The notes: a model not told the origin generated them from the letters alone. Positions 1 through 10,066 are shown, counted from the stretch's first letter. The stretch is DNA of 44,449 bases from Acinetobacter sp. (GCA_008017315.1 SSHE01000007.1:1-44449), one strand, 5' to 3'. A program made the numbers and translations.

Positions 1-79
1 CTCTTTGGTTCGTAAGTAAGGCAGACATGAAGTGAAAACACAACATGATCAATAAGACCCCAAAACACCACAACAGTTT

Positions 80-194
80 GCTGGCGACAATAGCAAGAGT
101 GAACCACCTGATCCCTTCCCGAACTCAGAAGTGAAACCTCTTCGCGCTGATGGTAGTGTGGCATTTGCCATGTGAGAGTAAGTCATCGCCAGCT
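80..194 (+). rRNA. rrf: 5S ribosomal RNA
   Basis: Component of the large ribosomal subunit. The sequence carries the gammaproteobacterial 5S core (CCGAACTCAGAAGTGAAAC) and complementary ends: GCTGGCGA at the 5' end pairs with TCGCCAGC at the 3' end. Length is about 115 nt, as expected. A strong Rho-independent terminator follows at once, so this is the distal end of an rRNA operon whose 16S and 23S genes lie to the left of the window. The first 79 bases are the 23S-5S spacer; I see no tRNA in them. Confidence 0.95.
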
Positions 195-205
195 TTTAAA
201 TTCTA

Positions 206-244
206 AACATCCCAATCTCAAAAGAGGTTGGGATGTTTTTTTAT
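206..244 (+). terminator. rRNA operon terminator
   Basis: A 14-bp stem (206-219 with 224-237, one G-T pair) closes an AAAA loop and is followed by a T-tract. It lies 12 nt after the 5S gene and should end the rRNA operon before rpoN. Confidence 0.93.
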
Positions 245-305
245 GGTTGGAATAAAATTTTTGAGCAAAATGCTACAGATAAAGAGGTTGGTGAAAATAC
301 ATGTA

Positions 306-334
306 TTGCATTTGCTATCTTTTGTAGTTAGTAT
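306..334 (+). promoter_or_regulatory. Putative sigma-70 promoter for rpoN
   Basis: TTGCAT at 306-311 and TAGTAT at 329-334 are separated by exactly 17 nt, about 60 nt before the rpoN start. The position after the rRNA terminator makes an own promoter for rpoN necessary. Inferred from sequence only. Confidence 0.45.
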
Positions 335-375
335 TTGCATAAGGCATGATATTTGCTAGGCGAAATTATTTGCTA
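310..375 (+). repeat. Four copies of an ATTTGCWW octamer in the rpoN leader
   Basis: Near-identical octamers begin at 310 (ATTTGCTA), 333 (ATTTGCAT), 351 (ATTTGCTA) and 368 (ATTTGCTA). The spacings are 23, 18 and 17 nt. They overlap the predicted rpoN promoter and extend to 18 nt before the start codon. They could be operator sites or chance in AT-rich DNA. Confidence 0.35.
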
Positions 376-392
376 TTTTAGAATAGAGCAGA

Positions 393-1835
393 ATGAATAT
401 GAAGTTATCGGTTGGTTTGAAAGTTGCAAATACTTTGTCACTGACGCCTCAATTACAGCAGGCGATTAAACTTCTACAGCTATCATCATTGGAGTTAGAA
501 CAAGAAATTCAATTGCAGTTAGATAGTAATCCGTTATTGGAAAAAATTGAAGACGAATTTTCTTCGATACAACAAGAAGAACAGAAAGATCCATCATTAC
601 AAGATGATTTTAGTCATGAGATTCCAGATGATTTACCTGTAGATACCGATTGGGATGATATTTATACCCACCAATCTACAGCTTTGGCAGCTCCCGAGTA
701 TGAGGAGCGTGAGGATAATAGAGTAATTGCAGAAAATTTAGCAGAGCATTTGTTGTGGCAAATTAATTTGTTACATCTTTCTGAAATGGATAAGGTGATC
801 GCTTATTGTATTGTGGATGCACTTGATGATCGTGGTTACTTGGGTTCTGAGCTTGATGAAATTTTAGCTGCTGCACAACATTTAGCATTACAGGCTGGTT
901 GGACGGATGAGATTGAACTGGCTGAAGTGATTGTGGTATTAAAATATATACAGAGGCTAGATCCGATAGGGGTGGCAGCACGTCATTTGGTAGAATGCCT
1001 TGCTTTACAGTTGGAAAGTTTTGAGCAAAGTTGTGAATTGAAATTACAGGCACAAAAATTATTGGATCATGCAGATTTATTACTCACGAACGACATTCAT
1101 CGCTTGATGAAACAAACGCAACTCAATTTGGAACAACTGAAGCAAGCGATCACTTTGCTGAAGTCATTTGATCCAGAGCCTGGTGCTAAATTTCAGCAGA
1201 AAGAAGGTGAGTATCAAATCCCAGATGTCATTTTACAGAAGAAAGATACGCATTGGCATGTGTTTTTAAATCCTGATATTTTGCCAAAGTTAAGAGTGAA
1301 TCCATTTTATGCAGGAATGATTCGACGTGCTGACCAAAGTACGGATAATCAGTATTTAAAATCTCAAATGTTGGAAGCTAAGAATTTTATTAAAAGTGTT
1401 GATGAGCGGCATAAAACATTGTTAAAAGTCGCCACGTGTATTGTTGAGCATCAGAAGAATTTTTTTGAAATTGGTGCGGAGGGAATGAAGCCTTTGGTGC
1501 TACGGGATATTGCCGATGAAGTGGAATTACATGAATCTACGGTGTCGAGGGTAACGACCAATAAGTATATTTTAACGCCACGTGGTTTGTTTGAATTGAA
1601 GTATTTTTTTTCTAGCCATGTGGGGACTGCAACAGGTGGGGAATGTTCTTCGACTGCAATTCGGGCGATGATTAAAAAAATGATTAGTACTGAGAATCCG
1701 AAAAAACCGTTGTCTGATAATATTATTGCGAAATTATTACAGGATGAAGGTATTGATGTGGCAAGGCGTACTGTAGCCAAGTATCGTGAATCTTTAAATA
1801 TTCCTGCATCTTCTGAGCGAAAGACCTTGATTTAA
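393..1835 (+). CDS. rpoN: RNA polymerase sigma-54 factor RpoN
   Basis: Alternative sigma factor that directs RNA polymerase to -24/-12 promoters activated by AAA+ enhancer-binding proteins. The N-terminal activator-interacting region is present (residues 1-50, Gln/Leu-rich, LTPQLQQAIKLLQLSS), followed by an acidic region II (about 50-110), the core-binding domain, an HTH region (about 365-395) and the diagnostic RpoN box ARRTVAKYRE at 457-466. The length of 480 aa is normal. A second in-frame ATG lies two codons downstream, so the true start could be 399. hpf and ibaG-murA follow, the usual gammaproteobacterial order, but an rRNA operon sits immediately upstream in place of lptB. Confidence 0.97.
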   Translation: MNMKLSVGLKVANTLSLTPQLQQAIKLLQLSSLELEQEIQLQLDSNPLLEKIEDEFSSIQQEEQKDPSLQDDFSHEIPDDLPVDTDWDDIYTHQSTALAAPEYEEREDNRVIAENLAEHLLWQINLLHLSEMDKVIAYCIVDALDDRGYLGSELDEILAAAQHLALQAGWTDEIELAEVIVVLKYIQRLDPIGVAARHLVECLALQLESFEQSCELKLQAQKLLDHADLLLTNDIHRLMKQTQLNLEQLKQAITLLKSFDPEPGAKFQQKEGEYQIPDVILQKKDTHWHVFLNPDILPKLRVNPFYAGMIRRADQSTDNQYLKSQMLEAKNFIKSVDERHKTLLKVATCIVEHQKNFFEIGAEGMKPLVLRDIADEVELHESTVSRVTTNKYILTPRGLFELKYFFSSHVGTATGGECSSTAIRAMIKKMISTENPKKPLSDNIIAKLLQDEGIDVARRTVAKYRESLNIPASSERKTLI

Positions 1836-1857
1836 ACGATGAACTATGTTTATTTAA

Positions 1858-1878
1858 AGGTGTACTTCGGTACGTGGT
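1858..1878 (+). other. UUCG-loop hairpin in the rpoN-hpf gap
   Basis: TGTAC (1861-1865) pairs with GTACG (1870-1874) around a TTCG tetraloop, one G-T pair included. There is only a weak TTTT further on, so it is more likely an mRNA-processing or stabilising hairpin than a terminator. Confidence 0.35.
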
Positions 1879-1897
1879 TTTAAATCAGGAGTGTGAC

Positions 1898-1942
1898 ATG
1901 ACCAAATGCGTTCAAAAAAGATTGTGGTTTTTTGTGCTGTAA
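1898..1942 (+). CDS. Candidate 14-codon mini-ORF (leader peptide) before hpf
   Basis: An ATG at 1898 is preceded by a perfect AGGAG (1887-1891) at 6-nt spacing. It opens a 14-codon frame reading MTKCVQKRLWFFVL, ending in TAA at 1940-1942. This ribosome-binding site is at least as good as that of hpf, which starts 40 nt later. The peptide is basic with a hydrophobic tail. I do not recognise it. It may be a translational-coupling leader or a short membrane peptide, or simply a chance start. Confidence 0.35.
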   Translation: MTKCVQKRLWFFVL

Positions 1943-1982
1943 TGTGTTGTGTTCACTTAAGATAATGATAGGAGACGGGATT

Positions 1983-2297
1983 ATGAATATCGCAATTCGT
2001 GGACATCATTTAGCGATTACTCCAGCAATCGAAGAAAAAATAACTGCTCAATTTGCCAAGATGACCAAACATTTTGATGATGTCTGTAGTATGCAGGTGA
2101 AATTAGAAAAGGTGCATCGCTTAACTACACGTAGCCATAAAGGGCAGGATAATCATCGTGCTGAAGTGATTTTACGTTTACCAGGTAAAGAGTTATTTGC
2201 TCATGCGGCGGCAGATGATATGTATCAGGCGATTACTTTATTATCGGAAAAGTTGCGTCACCAATTAGAGCGTTATAGAACAAAAAAAGTGGCGTAA
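1983..2297 (+). CDS. hpf: Ribosome hibernation promoting factor HPF
   Basis: Small protein that binds the 30S decoding region in stationary phase and promotes inactive ribosome dimers. The 104-aa product is the short HPF type: beta-alpha-beta-beta-beta-alpha fold, start MNIAIRGHHLAITPAIEE, and conserved HRAEVILRLPGKELFAHA. ATG 1983 is chosen because GGAG (1971-1974) sits 8 nt upstream and homology begins there. The longer frame from 1932 adds 17 non-homologous residues. Placement directly after rpoN is conserved in gammaproteobacteria. Confidence 0.93.
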   Translation: MNIAIRGHHLAITPAIEEKITAQFAKMTKHFDDVCSMQVKLEKVHRLTTRSHKGQDNHRAEVILRLPGKELFAHAAADDMYQAITLLSEKLRHQLERYRTKKVA

Positions 2298-2312
2298 TAG
2301 GTCTTTGATGAA

Positions 2313-2350
2313 AAAGGGTGCATTTTAAATAAATTGCACCCTTTATTTTT
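2313..2350 (+). terminator. Terminator after hpf
   Basis: A 10-bp stem (2313-2322 with 2335-2344) of AAAGGGTGCA type, a 12-nt loop and a T-rich tail. It separates rpoN-hpf from ibaG-murA. Confidence 0.85.
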
Positions 2351-2428
2351 GTTGAGTTTTTGGAGTATGGCCTAAAGTTATAGTAATATAAACACATTTT
2401 TATGACGTGTGATTGAGAGACCAGAGCA

Positions 2429-2680
2429 ATGAATAGTGAGCAGCTTTCGCAATTATTACAGCAAGCATTTCCCCATGCCGAGGTTCATGTCACAGGGCAA
2501 GCAGGGAAATTTGAGCTGCGTATTGTTGATGATGGTTTTGAGGGAAAAAGAACGGTGGCTCGCCAGCAAATGGTATATGCACCATTGAATGCACATATTG
2601 CATCTGGTGTGGTTCATGCGGTGACTATTCGTGCAATGACCAAAGAAGAATGGCGTAAAGCAAGCATGTTTGGAGCTTGA
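2429..2680 (+). CDS. ibaG: BolA/IbaG-family protein
   Basis: BolA-like 83-aa protein; family members bind monothiol glutaredoxins through [2Fe-2S] clusters and act in iron-sulfur trafficking and acid or stress responses. Visible signs are the class II KH-like fold, the VTGQAGKFELRIVDDGFEGK stretch and the conserved VHAVTIRAMTKEEW near the C-terminus. The family's conserved His is present in GVVHAV. The stop is 6 nt before murA, so the two are co-transcribed, as in E. coli (ibaG-murA). The name ibaG rather than bolA rests on this neighbourhood and on size. Confidence 0.9.
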   Translation: MNSEQLSQLLQQAFPHAEVHVTGQAGKFELRIVDDGFEGKRTVARQQMVYAPLNAHIASGVVHAVTIRAMTKEEWRKASMFGA

Positions 2681-2686
2681 ATTTAA

Positions 2687-3946
<1,260 letters not shown>

Positions 3947-3949
3947 GTA

Positions 3950-4624
3950 ATGATGCAGCAAGACCAATCCATTATGGGTAATTTTGATCATGGTTTAACA
4001 TTGGCACTGAGTAAGGGGCGGATTTTAACAGAAACCTTACCTTTGCTTGCTGAGGCTGGCATTGAATTACTGGAAAATCCTGAAAAATCAAGAAAATTGA
4101 TTTTTCCAACGACACATCCACAGGTCAGGATTCTCATTTTACGTGCCAGTGATGTGCCGCCATATGTTGAAAATGGTGCGGCAGATTTTGGTGTGGCGGG
4201 TAAAGATGTGCTGATGGAATATGGTTCAGAAAATGTCTATGAGCCATTGGATCTAAAAATCGCCAATTGTAAATTGATGACGGCGGGTAAGGTTGGGATG
4301 CAAAAACCGCAAGGTCGTTTGCGTATTGCTACCAAGTACATCAATTTAACCCGTCAATTCTATGCCAGCCGTGGCGAGCAGGTTGATGTGATTAAATTGT
4401 ATGGTTCAATGGAGCTTGCACCACTGGTCGGGCTTGGACATTATATTGTTGATGTGGTGGATACAGGCAATACTTTACGTGCCAATGGTTTAGAACCTTT
4501 GGAAGAAATTTGTAAAGTATCCTCACGTTTAATTGTCAATAAAGCCAGTTTTAAACGTAAACAACATCTTTTAAATCCAATTTTAACCATACTTGAGCAG
4601 GCGGTTCAATCCAGACAACATTAA
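3950..4624 (+). CDS. hisG: ATP phosphoribosyltransferase, short form HisG
   Basis: First enzyme of histidine synthesis (ATP + PRPP to phosphoribosyl-ATP). At 224 aa it lacks the C-terminal ACT-like regulatory domain of long HisG, so it needs HisZ; a hisZ gene is present at 22692. Recognisable stretches are [10 protein letters not shown] near the N-terminus, VKLYGS-like [16 protein letters not shown] and [16 protein letters not shown] (PRPP site). The start is 3950 (or 3953, tandem ATGs) because GAAAGG at 3937-3942 is well placed. A third ATG at 3974 has no ribosome-binding site. Heads a hisG-hisD-hisC run. Confidence 0.96.
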   Translation: MMQQDQSIMGNFDHGLTLALSKGRILTETLPLLAEAGIELLENPEKSRKLIFPTTHPQVRILILRASDVPPYVENGAADFGVAGKDVLMEYGSENVYEPLDLKIANCKLMTAGKVGMQKPQGRLRIATKYINLTRQFYASRGEQVDVIKLYGSMELAPLVGLGHYIVDVVDTGNTLRANGLEPLEEICKVSSRLIVNKASFKRKQHLLNPILTILEQAVQSRQH

Positions 4625-4650
4625 AAATCCGTTCAGTAACCCCCACAAAG

Positions 4651-4684
4651 ACATGGAAAACAGGTAAACTACCTGTTTTCATGT
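4651..4684 (+). other. Strong hairpin in the hisG-hisD gap
   Basis: 15 base pairs with one bulged G (4651-4666 with 4670-4684) around an AAC loop, ending 8 nt before the hisD ribosome-binding site. There is no T-tract, so termination is unlikely. mRNA stabilisation, processing or translational control of hisD fits better. Confidence 0.6.
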
Positions 4685-4703
4685 TTGCGTGTGGAAGAGA
4701 TTG

Positions 4704-5996
4704 ATGCGTCGTTTATCTACTCAGAACCAGAATTTTAAACAGCAATTGGCTGAACTTTTAGCGTTTGAAACCGTTAATGATCCAGAATTATTAAAAACCG
4801 TCGATCAAATCATTGTCGATGTTCGTGCTAAGGGTAATAGTCATGTATTGGCTTTAACACAACAATTTGACCATCATCCAGCCCAATCTTTTGCTGAACT
4901 AGAGCTTTCTCAGGCACAATTACAATCTGCATTTGAGGGATTGGATACCGAGGTTCGTCAGGCTTTAGAGCTGGCAGCTGATCGTATTCGTACTTTTCAC
5001 CACAAGCAGCAACAGCAGAGCTGGACGTATGTGGATGATTTGGGCAATACTTTAGGGCAAAAAGTGACACCATTGGATAGGGTGGGCATTTATGTGCCAG
5101 GTGGGTTGGCTTCTTACCCATCTTCGGTATTGATGAATGCGATTCCTGCACATGTGGCTGGCGTGGCCGAGATTATTATGGTGGTGCCTGCACCGAGAGG
5201 GGAATTAAATCCATTGGTACTAGCGGCTGCATATCTTGCGGGCGTGCATCGTGTGTTCACGATTGGAGGGGCACAAGCCGTTGCAGCATTGGCATATGGT
5301 ACAGAAACCATTCCTCAAGTCGATAAAATTACAGGGCCTGGTAATCGTTTTGTGGCAGCAGCAAAACGCGCCGTGTTTGGGCAAGTCGGCATTGATATGA
5401 TTGCAGGACCTTCAGAAATTTTAGTTTATGCTGAAGGACAAAATAATGCCAAATGGCTGGCAATGGATGTGTTGTCACAGGCAGAGCATGATACGGTTGC
5501 ACAGGCAATTTTGATTACTCCAGATGCCCAGTTGTTAGAAGACGTTGCTCAAGCGATTGAAGAGCATTTGGCACAATTACCAAAAGCAAACATTGCTCGC
5601 ACTTCTATTGAAAATCGTGGTGCATTAGTGCTGGTGAAGAACCGTGCAGAAGCGATTGAATTAATTAATAAAATTGCACCTGAGCATCTGGAGCTGTGTT
5701 TGGATGATGCTGAATTGATGAGCCGAGAGATCCGCCATGCAGGGGCGATTTTTATGGGGCGTTTTACACCTGAGGCGATTGGTGACTATTGTGCAGGGCC
5801 AAATCACGTGTTACCTACTTCGGGGACTGCACGCTTTTCATCGCCTTTGGGAGTATATGATTTTCAAAAGCGTTCCAGCCTAATCATGTGTTCTGAGCAG
5901 GGGGTGAAGACCTTGGCAAAAACCGCAGATATTTTGGCGGTACAAGAAAATCTTGATGCACATGCACGTTCAGCACGTTACCGTTATATTGATTAA
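4704..5996 (+). CDS. hisD: Histidinol dehydrogenase HisD
   Basis: Zn- and NAD-dependent enzyme that oxidises L-histidinol to L-histidine in the last two steps of the pathway. Conserved blocks: [60 protein letters not shown] (split here only for description), and IAPEHLEL with the His/Glu of the active site. ATG 4704 is preferred: GGAAGAGA lies just upstream and 430 aa fits the family. An upstream GTG at 4689 would add five residues. Confidence 0.97.
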   Translation: MRRLSTQNQNFKQQLAELLAFETVNDPELLKTVDQIIVDVRAKGNSHVLALTQQFDHHPAQSFAELELSQAQLQSAFEGLDTEVRQALELAADRIRTFHHKQQQQSWTYVDDLGNTLGQKVTPLDRVGIYVPGGLASYPSSVLMNAIPAHVAGVAEIIMVVPAPRGELNPLVLAAAYLAGVHRVFTIGGAQAVAALAYGTETIPQVDKITGPGNRFVAAAKRAVFGQVGIDMIAGPSEILVYAEGQNNAKWLAMDVLSQAEHDTVAQAILITPDAQLLEDVAQAIEEHLAQLPKANIARTSIENRGALVLVKNRAEAIELINKIAPEHLELCLDDAELMSREIRHAGAIFMGRFTPEAIGDYCAGPNHVLPTSGTARFSSPLGVYDFQKRSSLIMCSEQGVKTLAKTADILAVQENLDAHARSARYRYID

Positions 5997-6007
5997 ATTG
6001 ATGATGT

Positions 6008-6030
6008 AGGGGCGTATTGTATACGCCCCT
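6008..6030 (+). other. GC-rich hairpin in the hisD-hisC gap
   Basis: AGGGGCGTAT (6008-6017) pairs perfectly with ATACGCCCCT (6021-6030) around a 3-nt loop, 12 nt before the hisC start. No T-tract follows. It is the second intercistronic hairpin in this his run. Confidence 0.6.
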
Positions 6031-6042
6031 TGAGATAAAAAA

Positions 6043-7128
6043 ATGACGTTTACAACCCAACAAAAGCGTTTTTGGAGTCCGCAAGTCCGTGAACTTGAGC
6101 CTTATGTGCCAGGTGAGCAGCCAAAAATCCAAAATTTAGTCAAACTCAATACCAATGAAAATCCTTATCCGCCATCGGCAAAAGTCGTGGCAGCGGTACA
6201 GGCATTGCTGGTCAATCAAGCGGATATTTTAAAACTCTATCCAGACCCTGATGCACTTGCATTAAAGCAGGCGATTGCACAGCAACAACATGTGGATGTT
6301 ACCCAAGTTTTTGTCGGTAATGGCTCGGATGAAGTGCTGGCACATATTTTCAAAGCGTTCTTTGTACAGGATAAACCGATTTTATATCCTGATATTAGCT
6401 ATAGTTTTTATCCTGTATATAGTCAGTTTTTTGGGTTAAAAACGCTTGAAATTCCATTAACAGCACGCTTTGAAATTGATATTGATGATTATCGCCAACC
6501 CAATGGTGGTGTGATTATTACCAATCCCAATGCACCGACAGGTTGTGCAATTTCACTAGAGCAAATCAAACAATTACTCACGCAAAATTCTGATGCTGTG
6601 GTGGTGATTGATGAGGCCTATGTGGATTTTGGAGCGGAGTCTGCGGTCAGTCTAGTTGGACAATATGAAAATCTCGTGGTGTGTCAGACCACTTCAAAAT
6701 CACGTTCTTTGGCTGGTTTGCGTGTGGGTTATGCGATTGCACAGGCACATTTGATTGCGGCACTAGAAGCGGTGAAAAATAGTTTTAATTCATATCCGAT
6801 AGACCGTTTTGCCATTGCAGCCGCCGTTGCTTCATTTGAAGATGAACCTTATTTTGTGGAACAATGTCAGAAAGTGATTGCCAATCGTGAACAATTGGTG
6901 ACACAGATGCAGCAATTCGGTTTTGAGGTCTTACCTTCCAAAGCTAATTTTATCTTTGCTACGCATCCGCAGCATCAGGCAGTCAATATTGCACAAGGTT
7001 TACGTGAACAAGGCATCATTGTGCGTTATTTTAATAAACCACGTATTGATCACTTTTTGCGTATTACCATTGGTACGCCAGAACAAAATCAGCGATTATT
7101 GGCAGGTTTGGCGAATATTATTGGCTAA
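6043..7128 (+). CDS. hisC: Histidinol-phosphate aminotransferase HisC
   Basis: PLP enzyme converting imidazole-acetol phosphate and glutamate to histidinol phosphate. Fold type I features: substrate stretch [12 protein letters not shown] near residue 35, [17 protein letters not shown] and the PLP lysine in [15 protein letters not shown]. The length of 361 aa is normal. Last gene of the local his run; the remaining his genes (hisB, H, A, F, I, E) are not in this window. The ribosome-binding site is poor (GAGATAAAA), which may make expression dependent on the hairpin just upstream. Confidence 0.96.
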   Translation: MTFTTQQKRFWSPQVRELEPYVPGEQPKIQNLVKLNTNENPYPPSAKVVAAVQALLVNQADILKLYPDPDALALKQAIAQQQHVDVTQVFVGNGSDEVLAHIFKAFFVQDKPILYPDISYSFYPVYSQFFGLKTLEIPLTARFEIDIDDYRQPNGGVIITNPNAPTGCAISLEQIKQLLTQNSDAVVVIDEAYVDFGAESAVSLVGQYENLVVCQTTSKSRSLAGLRVGYAIAQAHLIAALEAVKNSFNSYPIDRFAIAAAVASFEDEPYFVEQCQKVIANREQLVTQMQQFGFEVLPSKANFIFATHPQHQAVNIAQGLREQGIIVRYFNKPRIDHFLRITIGTPEQNQRLLAGLANIIG

Positions 7129-7135
7129 TGTGTAC

Positions 7136-7172
7136 AACGTATTCTTCCAACCAGAAGAATACGTTTAAATTT
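7136..7172. terminator. Shared terminator between hisC and pabB
   Basis: A perfect 12-bp stem (7136-7147 with 7154-7165) and a 6-nt loop between two convergent genes, with TTTAAATTTTT after it on the plus strand. The pabB stop codon touches the stem. Confidence 0.75.
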
Positions 7173-8502
7173 TTGCGTATTGATTTAAAACCGCAAGTAA
7201 AGCAGCAACCTTATCCAAACTTTCTTGATATTCTGCATCAAGCTGTGAAGCAACGGTAATCCCACCGCCTGCCCAGATATTTACTTGATTGCCATAGCGT
7301 TGTAAGGTACGAATGAGGATATTAAAACGTCCCGTTCCATCATAATTGATATAGCCCAAGCTACCACAATATGCACCACGAGCATGACCTTCCAACTCGT
7401 CAATAATCTGCATGGCACGGATTTTCGGTGCACCTGTAATCGACCCACCAGGCAGGGCGGCATTTAAAACATTCAAAACATCTACATCAGGTTTTAATGT
7501 GGCCTGAATTTCGCTGACCATGTGATGCACCTGTGCAAAGCTTTCAATTTCAAATAAATGTGGCACTTTGACTGAGCCAATCTCGGCATAAAGACTTAAA
7601 TCATTGCGAAGTAAATCGACAATCATGAGATTTTCGGCTTTATCCTTGTCGGACTGTGCCAGTTTTGCTTTTTGCTTACGATCTTCTTGTGCATCAGGGT
7701 GGCGTGGCAATGTACCCTTAATCGGACGTGTACGCAAAACACGCTGATCTTGAAATTCAATAAACAATTCAGGCGAGCAGCTTAACAATTCAAAATCATC
7801 GATTGCCCAATACGCTGCATACGGTGCTTGACTCAGTGCCAATAATTCAGGGAGCAGGGCAGATAATCGCCCTTGTGCAATTTCGGCATAAAACTGTTGT
7901 GTGAGATTGACTTGATAGCAATCACCTGCATGTAAATACGCTTGCACACGCTGAAAAGCATCGGCATATTCTGCCTTTGTCCAGCGTGCTTGCATGGGAT
8001 GTTGCAGGGTAAAAGATGTTGGATATTGTGGTGTATGATTTTTCTGTAATGTGTCAATCAAGGCTTGTATATCAGGCGATTGTCGTAACTCATCAGCGAC
8101 ATAAAGCTGCCATTTCCCTTGTATGTGCCTGATAAATATATCATATTCTGCAACAATTGCACTTGGTTGCTGTACATGCCTAAGCGGAATATGCTGTTGT
8201 GCGGCATAATCATAAGAAAAAAACGCAATATAGCCGCCTGTAAAACCTTGATAAGATGATGTGGTGGTGTGTGTCGGTAAAAAATCGACATCTTGTGTCT
8301 GCACGATTTTTTGATAAGATAAATCTTCTTGTCGAATATATTGAATCTGCTGTTCAGGTTGCCATAAAGATTTTGGTAACATTGCCAATACGGGTTGATC
8401 GTCATCTTGTAAAAATACAAAACCAAAATATGGATGAAGCTGTACATAAAGTTGCTGAAAATCCGTTTGTAGCGGAATTGAAAAAAAATGGGCAATCGTC
8501 AT
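7165..8502 (-). CDS. pabB: Aminodeoxychorismate synthase component I PabB
   Basis: Makes 4-amino-4-deoxychorismate from chorismate and ammonia for folate synthesis, with PabA supplying ammonia from glutamine. The C-terminal chorismate-binding domain is complete: PIKGT with Lys262, the residue that forms the covalent intermediate and distinguishes PabB from anthranilate synthase TrpE (PIAGT), then DLLRNDLS, HHMVSEI, PGGSITGAPKIRAM and GAYCGSLGY. 445 aa. No PabA-like domain is fused. The trpE alternative is unlikely because of the Lys. Confidence 0.93.
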   Translation of the reverse strand: MTIAHFFSIPLQTDFQQLYVQLHPYFGFVFLQDDDQPVLAMLPKSLWQPEQQIQYIRQEDLSYQKIVQTQDVDFLPTHTTTSSYQGFTGGYIAFFSYDYAAQQHIPLRHVQQPSAIVAEYDIFIRHIQGKWQLYVADELRQSPDIQALIDTLQKNHTPQYPTSFTLQHPMQARWTKAEYADAFQRVQAYLHAGDCYQVNLTQQFYAEIAQGRLSALLPELLALSQAPYAAYWAIDDFELLSCSPELFIEFQDQRVLRTRPIKGTLPRHPDAQEDRKQKAKLAQSDKDKAENLMIVDLLRNDLSLYAEIGSVKVPHLFEIESFAQVHHMVSEIQATLKPDVDVLNVLNAALPGGSITGAPKIRAMQIIDELEGHARGAYCGSLGYINYDGTGRFNILIRTLQRYGNQVNIWAGGGITVASQLDAEYQESLDKVAALLAVLNQYAKI

Positions 8503-8553
8503 ATTTTTAGACTAGAACAAGCAAAAGAATAGTATAGCCTAGGAAAGGACTTA

Positions 8554-8588
8554 GGAAGTGAGCATACTTTTTAATATGATACACTTCC
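8554..8588. other. Hairpin between the crotonase gene and pabB
   Basis: GGAAGTG (8554-8560) pairs with CACTTCC (8582-8588), and an inner CATA/TATG extends the stem. No clear T-tract on the minus strand, so termination is uncertain. Confidence 0.35.
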
Positions 8589-8600
8589 CAAGATGATTGA

Positions 8601-9395
8601 TTAAAATTTAGAAAAATCAGGTTTACGTTTTTCCTTAAATGCGGTGAGAGCTTCACGCATTTCGGGTGATTGTACACGTTGCATGAAAATTTCTGCCTCA
8701 TGGTCAATCCAGTCGATGATGTCATCCAGATTGGCTTTCATCAAGGCTTTGCTTTGTTTGAGTGAAGCTAAGGGCAATTGACTTAAATGTTGAGCAGTTT
8801 TTTCGGCTTGTAAATAAGGTTCAGCACTGATTTGGCTAACAATGCGTGCCTGTACAGCAGTCTGTACATCAAAGCGACGAGCGGATAATAACAAATCGGC
8901 TGCCAATAAATAACCTGCCTGTTGCTGTAATAGCTTGCTAGCACAGCCTTCTGGTGACAATCCCAAGCTCACAAAAGGAATCTGGAAAAGTGCAGACTCA
9001 TCAGCATAGACAAAATCGGCATGTAATAATAACGTCACGCCAATACCAATAGCGACTCCTTGCACGCCAATAATCAAAGGTTTGGAGAATTTTGCTGCTG
9101 CCTTGAGTAAGCGAAATGGAGCACCATTACCCGCAGGAGAGACAGGATTTTTGAGGTTTGCAGCAAAATCTTGCATATCATTGCCAGCGGTAAAGTCTGC
9201 ATTTGCACCACGCAGAATGACCACACGTACTTCTGAGGATTGGTCAGCCTGATATAGAGCTTGTTCAATGGCAAGATATAAATCAGTATAGAGAGCATTT
9301 TTTGCTTCTGGGCGGTGAATTGCCAGTGTTAAAATACCTTGTTGTAACTGGGCATGTAGATGAGGAATTGGGTTGTTTAAGCAATCTAAAGACAT
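8601..9395 (-). CDS. Crotonase-family protein, probable enoyl-CoA isomerase
   Basis: Enoyl-CoA hydratase/isomerase superfamily. The oxyanion-hole segments are HRPEAKNAL and TAGNDMQDF, then GVAIGIGVTLLLHADFVYA. The LGLSPEGCASKLL motif carries a single Glu in the SPEGC context typical of delta3,delta2-enoyl-CoA isomerases (PECI type), while the hydratase Glu pair is not evident. A role in moving double bonds during unsaturated fatty-acid oxidation is therefore likelier than hydration. ATG 9395 has GGAAA upstream; an alternative ATG at 9407 lacks one. About 264 aa. It stands alone, divergent from nadM. Confidence 0.8.
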   Translation of the reverse strand: MSLDCLNNPIPHLHAQLQQGILTLAIHRPEAKNALYTDLYLAIEQALYQADQSSEVRVVILRGANADFTAGNDMQDFAANLKNPVSPAGNGAPFRLLKAAAKFSKPLIIGVQGVAIGIGVTLLLHADFVYADESALFQIPFVSLGLSPEGCASKLLQQQAGYLLAADLLLSARRFDVQTAVQARIVSQISAEPYLQAEKTAQHLSQLPLASLKQSKALMKANLDDIIDWIDHEAEIFMQRVQSPEMREALTAFKEKRKPDFSKF

Positions 9396-9493
9396 TGTTT
9401 TTTCCATGAACAGAACATAACGATTGTTTTAACAAAATTTTGTAAAACTGTACAGTTCATAGATTGAGGTTGAGAATGTTGCAACAGGAAAAA

Positions 9494-10066
9494 ATGTTTG
9501 ATTATCTCGTATTTATCGGGCGTTTCCAGCCGTTTCATTTGGCACATCAGGAAGTGATAGAAATCGCTTTGTCGATGAGTGAAAAAGTGATTTTGGTTTT
9601 AGGGTCGGCACAAAATGAACGTACGATTAAGAATCCATTTTCGGTGGTTGAGCGAGAGCACATGATTTTGGGGAGTTTTTCCGAACATCAGCGACAACGA
9701 TTGATTTGTGTGTCGATGATTGACTTATATCATAATGAAAAATGGACGAATGCAGTCAAATCCGCTGTAAATGCTGTGACCCATACTGGGAAAAAAGTGG
9801 GTTTAATTGGGCATTTTAAAGATGAAAGCTCGTATTATCTTAACTTATTTCCAGAATGGCAGCTGATCGAACTGGATAATTTAAAAAATGCGTTATCGGC
9901 GACACCTTTACGAGAAAAATATTATCGTGGGGAAATTGATCAGCAGCATTTTCCACCGCATGTACAACACTTCTTGCAATATTTTCAACAAAGTCAGTGG
10001 TATCCAAAATTGCAGCAGCATTATCAACGGCAAGATATGTCTATCATCAATCAGTCCAACATTTAG
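9494..10066 (+). CDS. nadM: Nicotinamide-nucleotide adenylyltransferase NadM
   Basis: Nucleotidyltransferase fold joining NMN and ATP to NAD. The N-terminus has the family signature GRFQPFHLAHQ (the HxGH-like motif is HLAH), the C-terminal half has SATPLREKYYRGE, corresponding to the second ATP motif (ISxTxxR-like). Several bacterial NadM proteins are fused to a Nudix ADP-ribose pyrophosphatase; this one stops at about 190 aa without it. ATG 9494 has AGGA at 4-nt spacing. ATG 9476 with GAGG is an equal alternative. The stop overlaps that of convergent bcp by 4 nt. Confidence 0.85.
   Translation: MFDYLVFIGRFQPFHLAHQEVIEIALSMSEKVILVLGSAQNERTIKNPFSVVEREHMILGSFSEHQRQRLICVSMIDLYHNEKWTNAVKSAVNAVTHTGKKVGLIGHFKDESSYYLNLFPEWQLIELDNLKNALSATPLREKYYRGEIDQQHFPPHVQHFLQYFQQSQWYPKLQQHYQRQDMSIINQSNI

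Noticed and set aside
1..79. 3' end of 23S rRNA or a tRNA in the left edge
   Set aside because: No recognisable 23S terminal helix or cloverleaf; it reads as spacer.
1932..1982. Upstream start for hpf
   Set aside because: No homology before MNIAIRG and a GGAG at the correct distance points to 1983.
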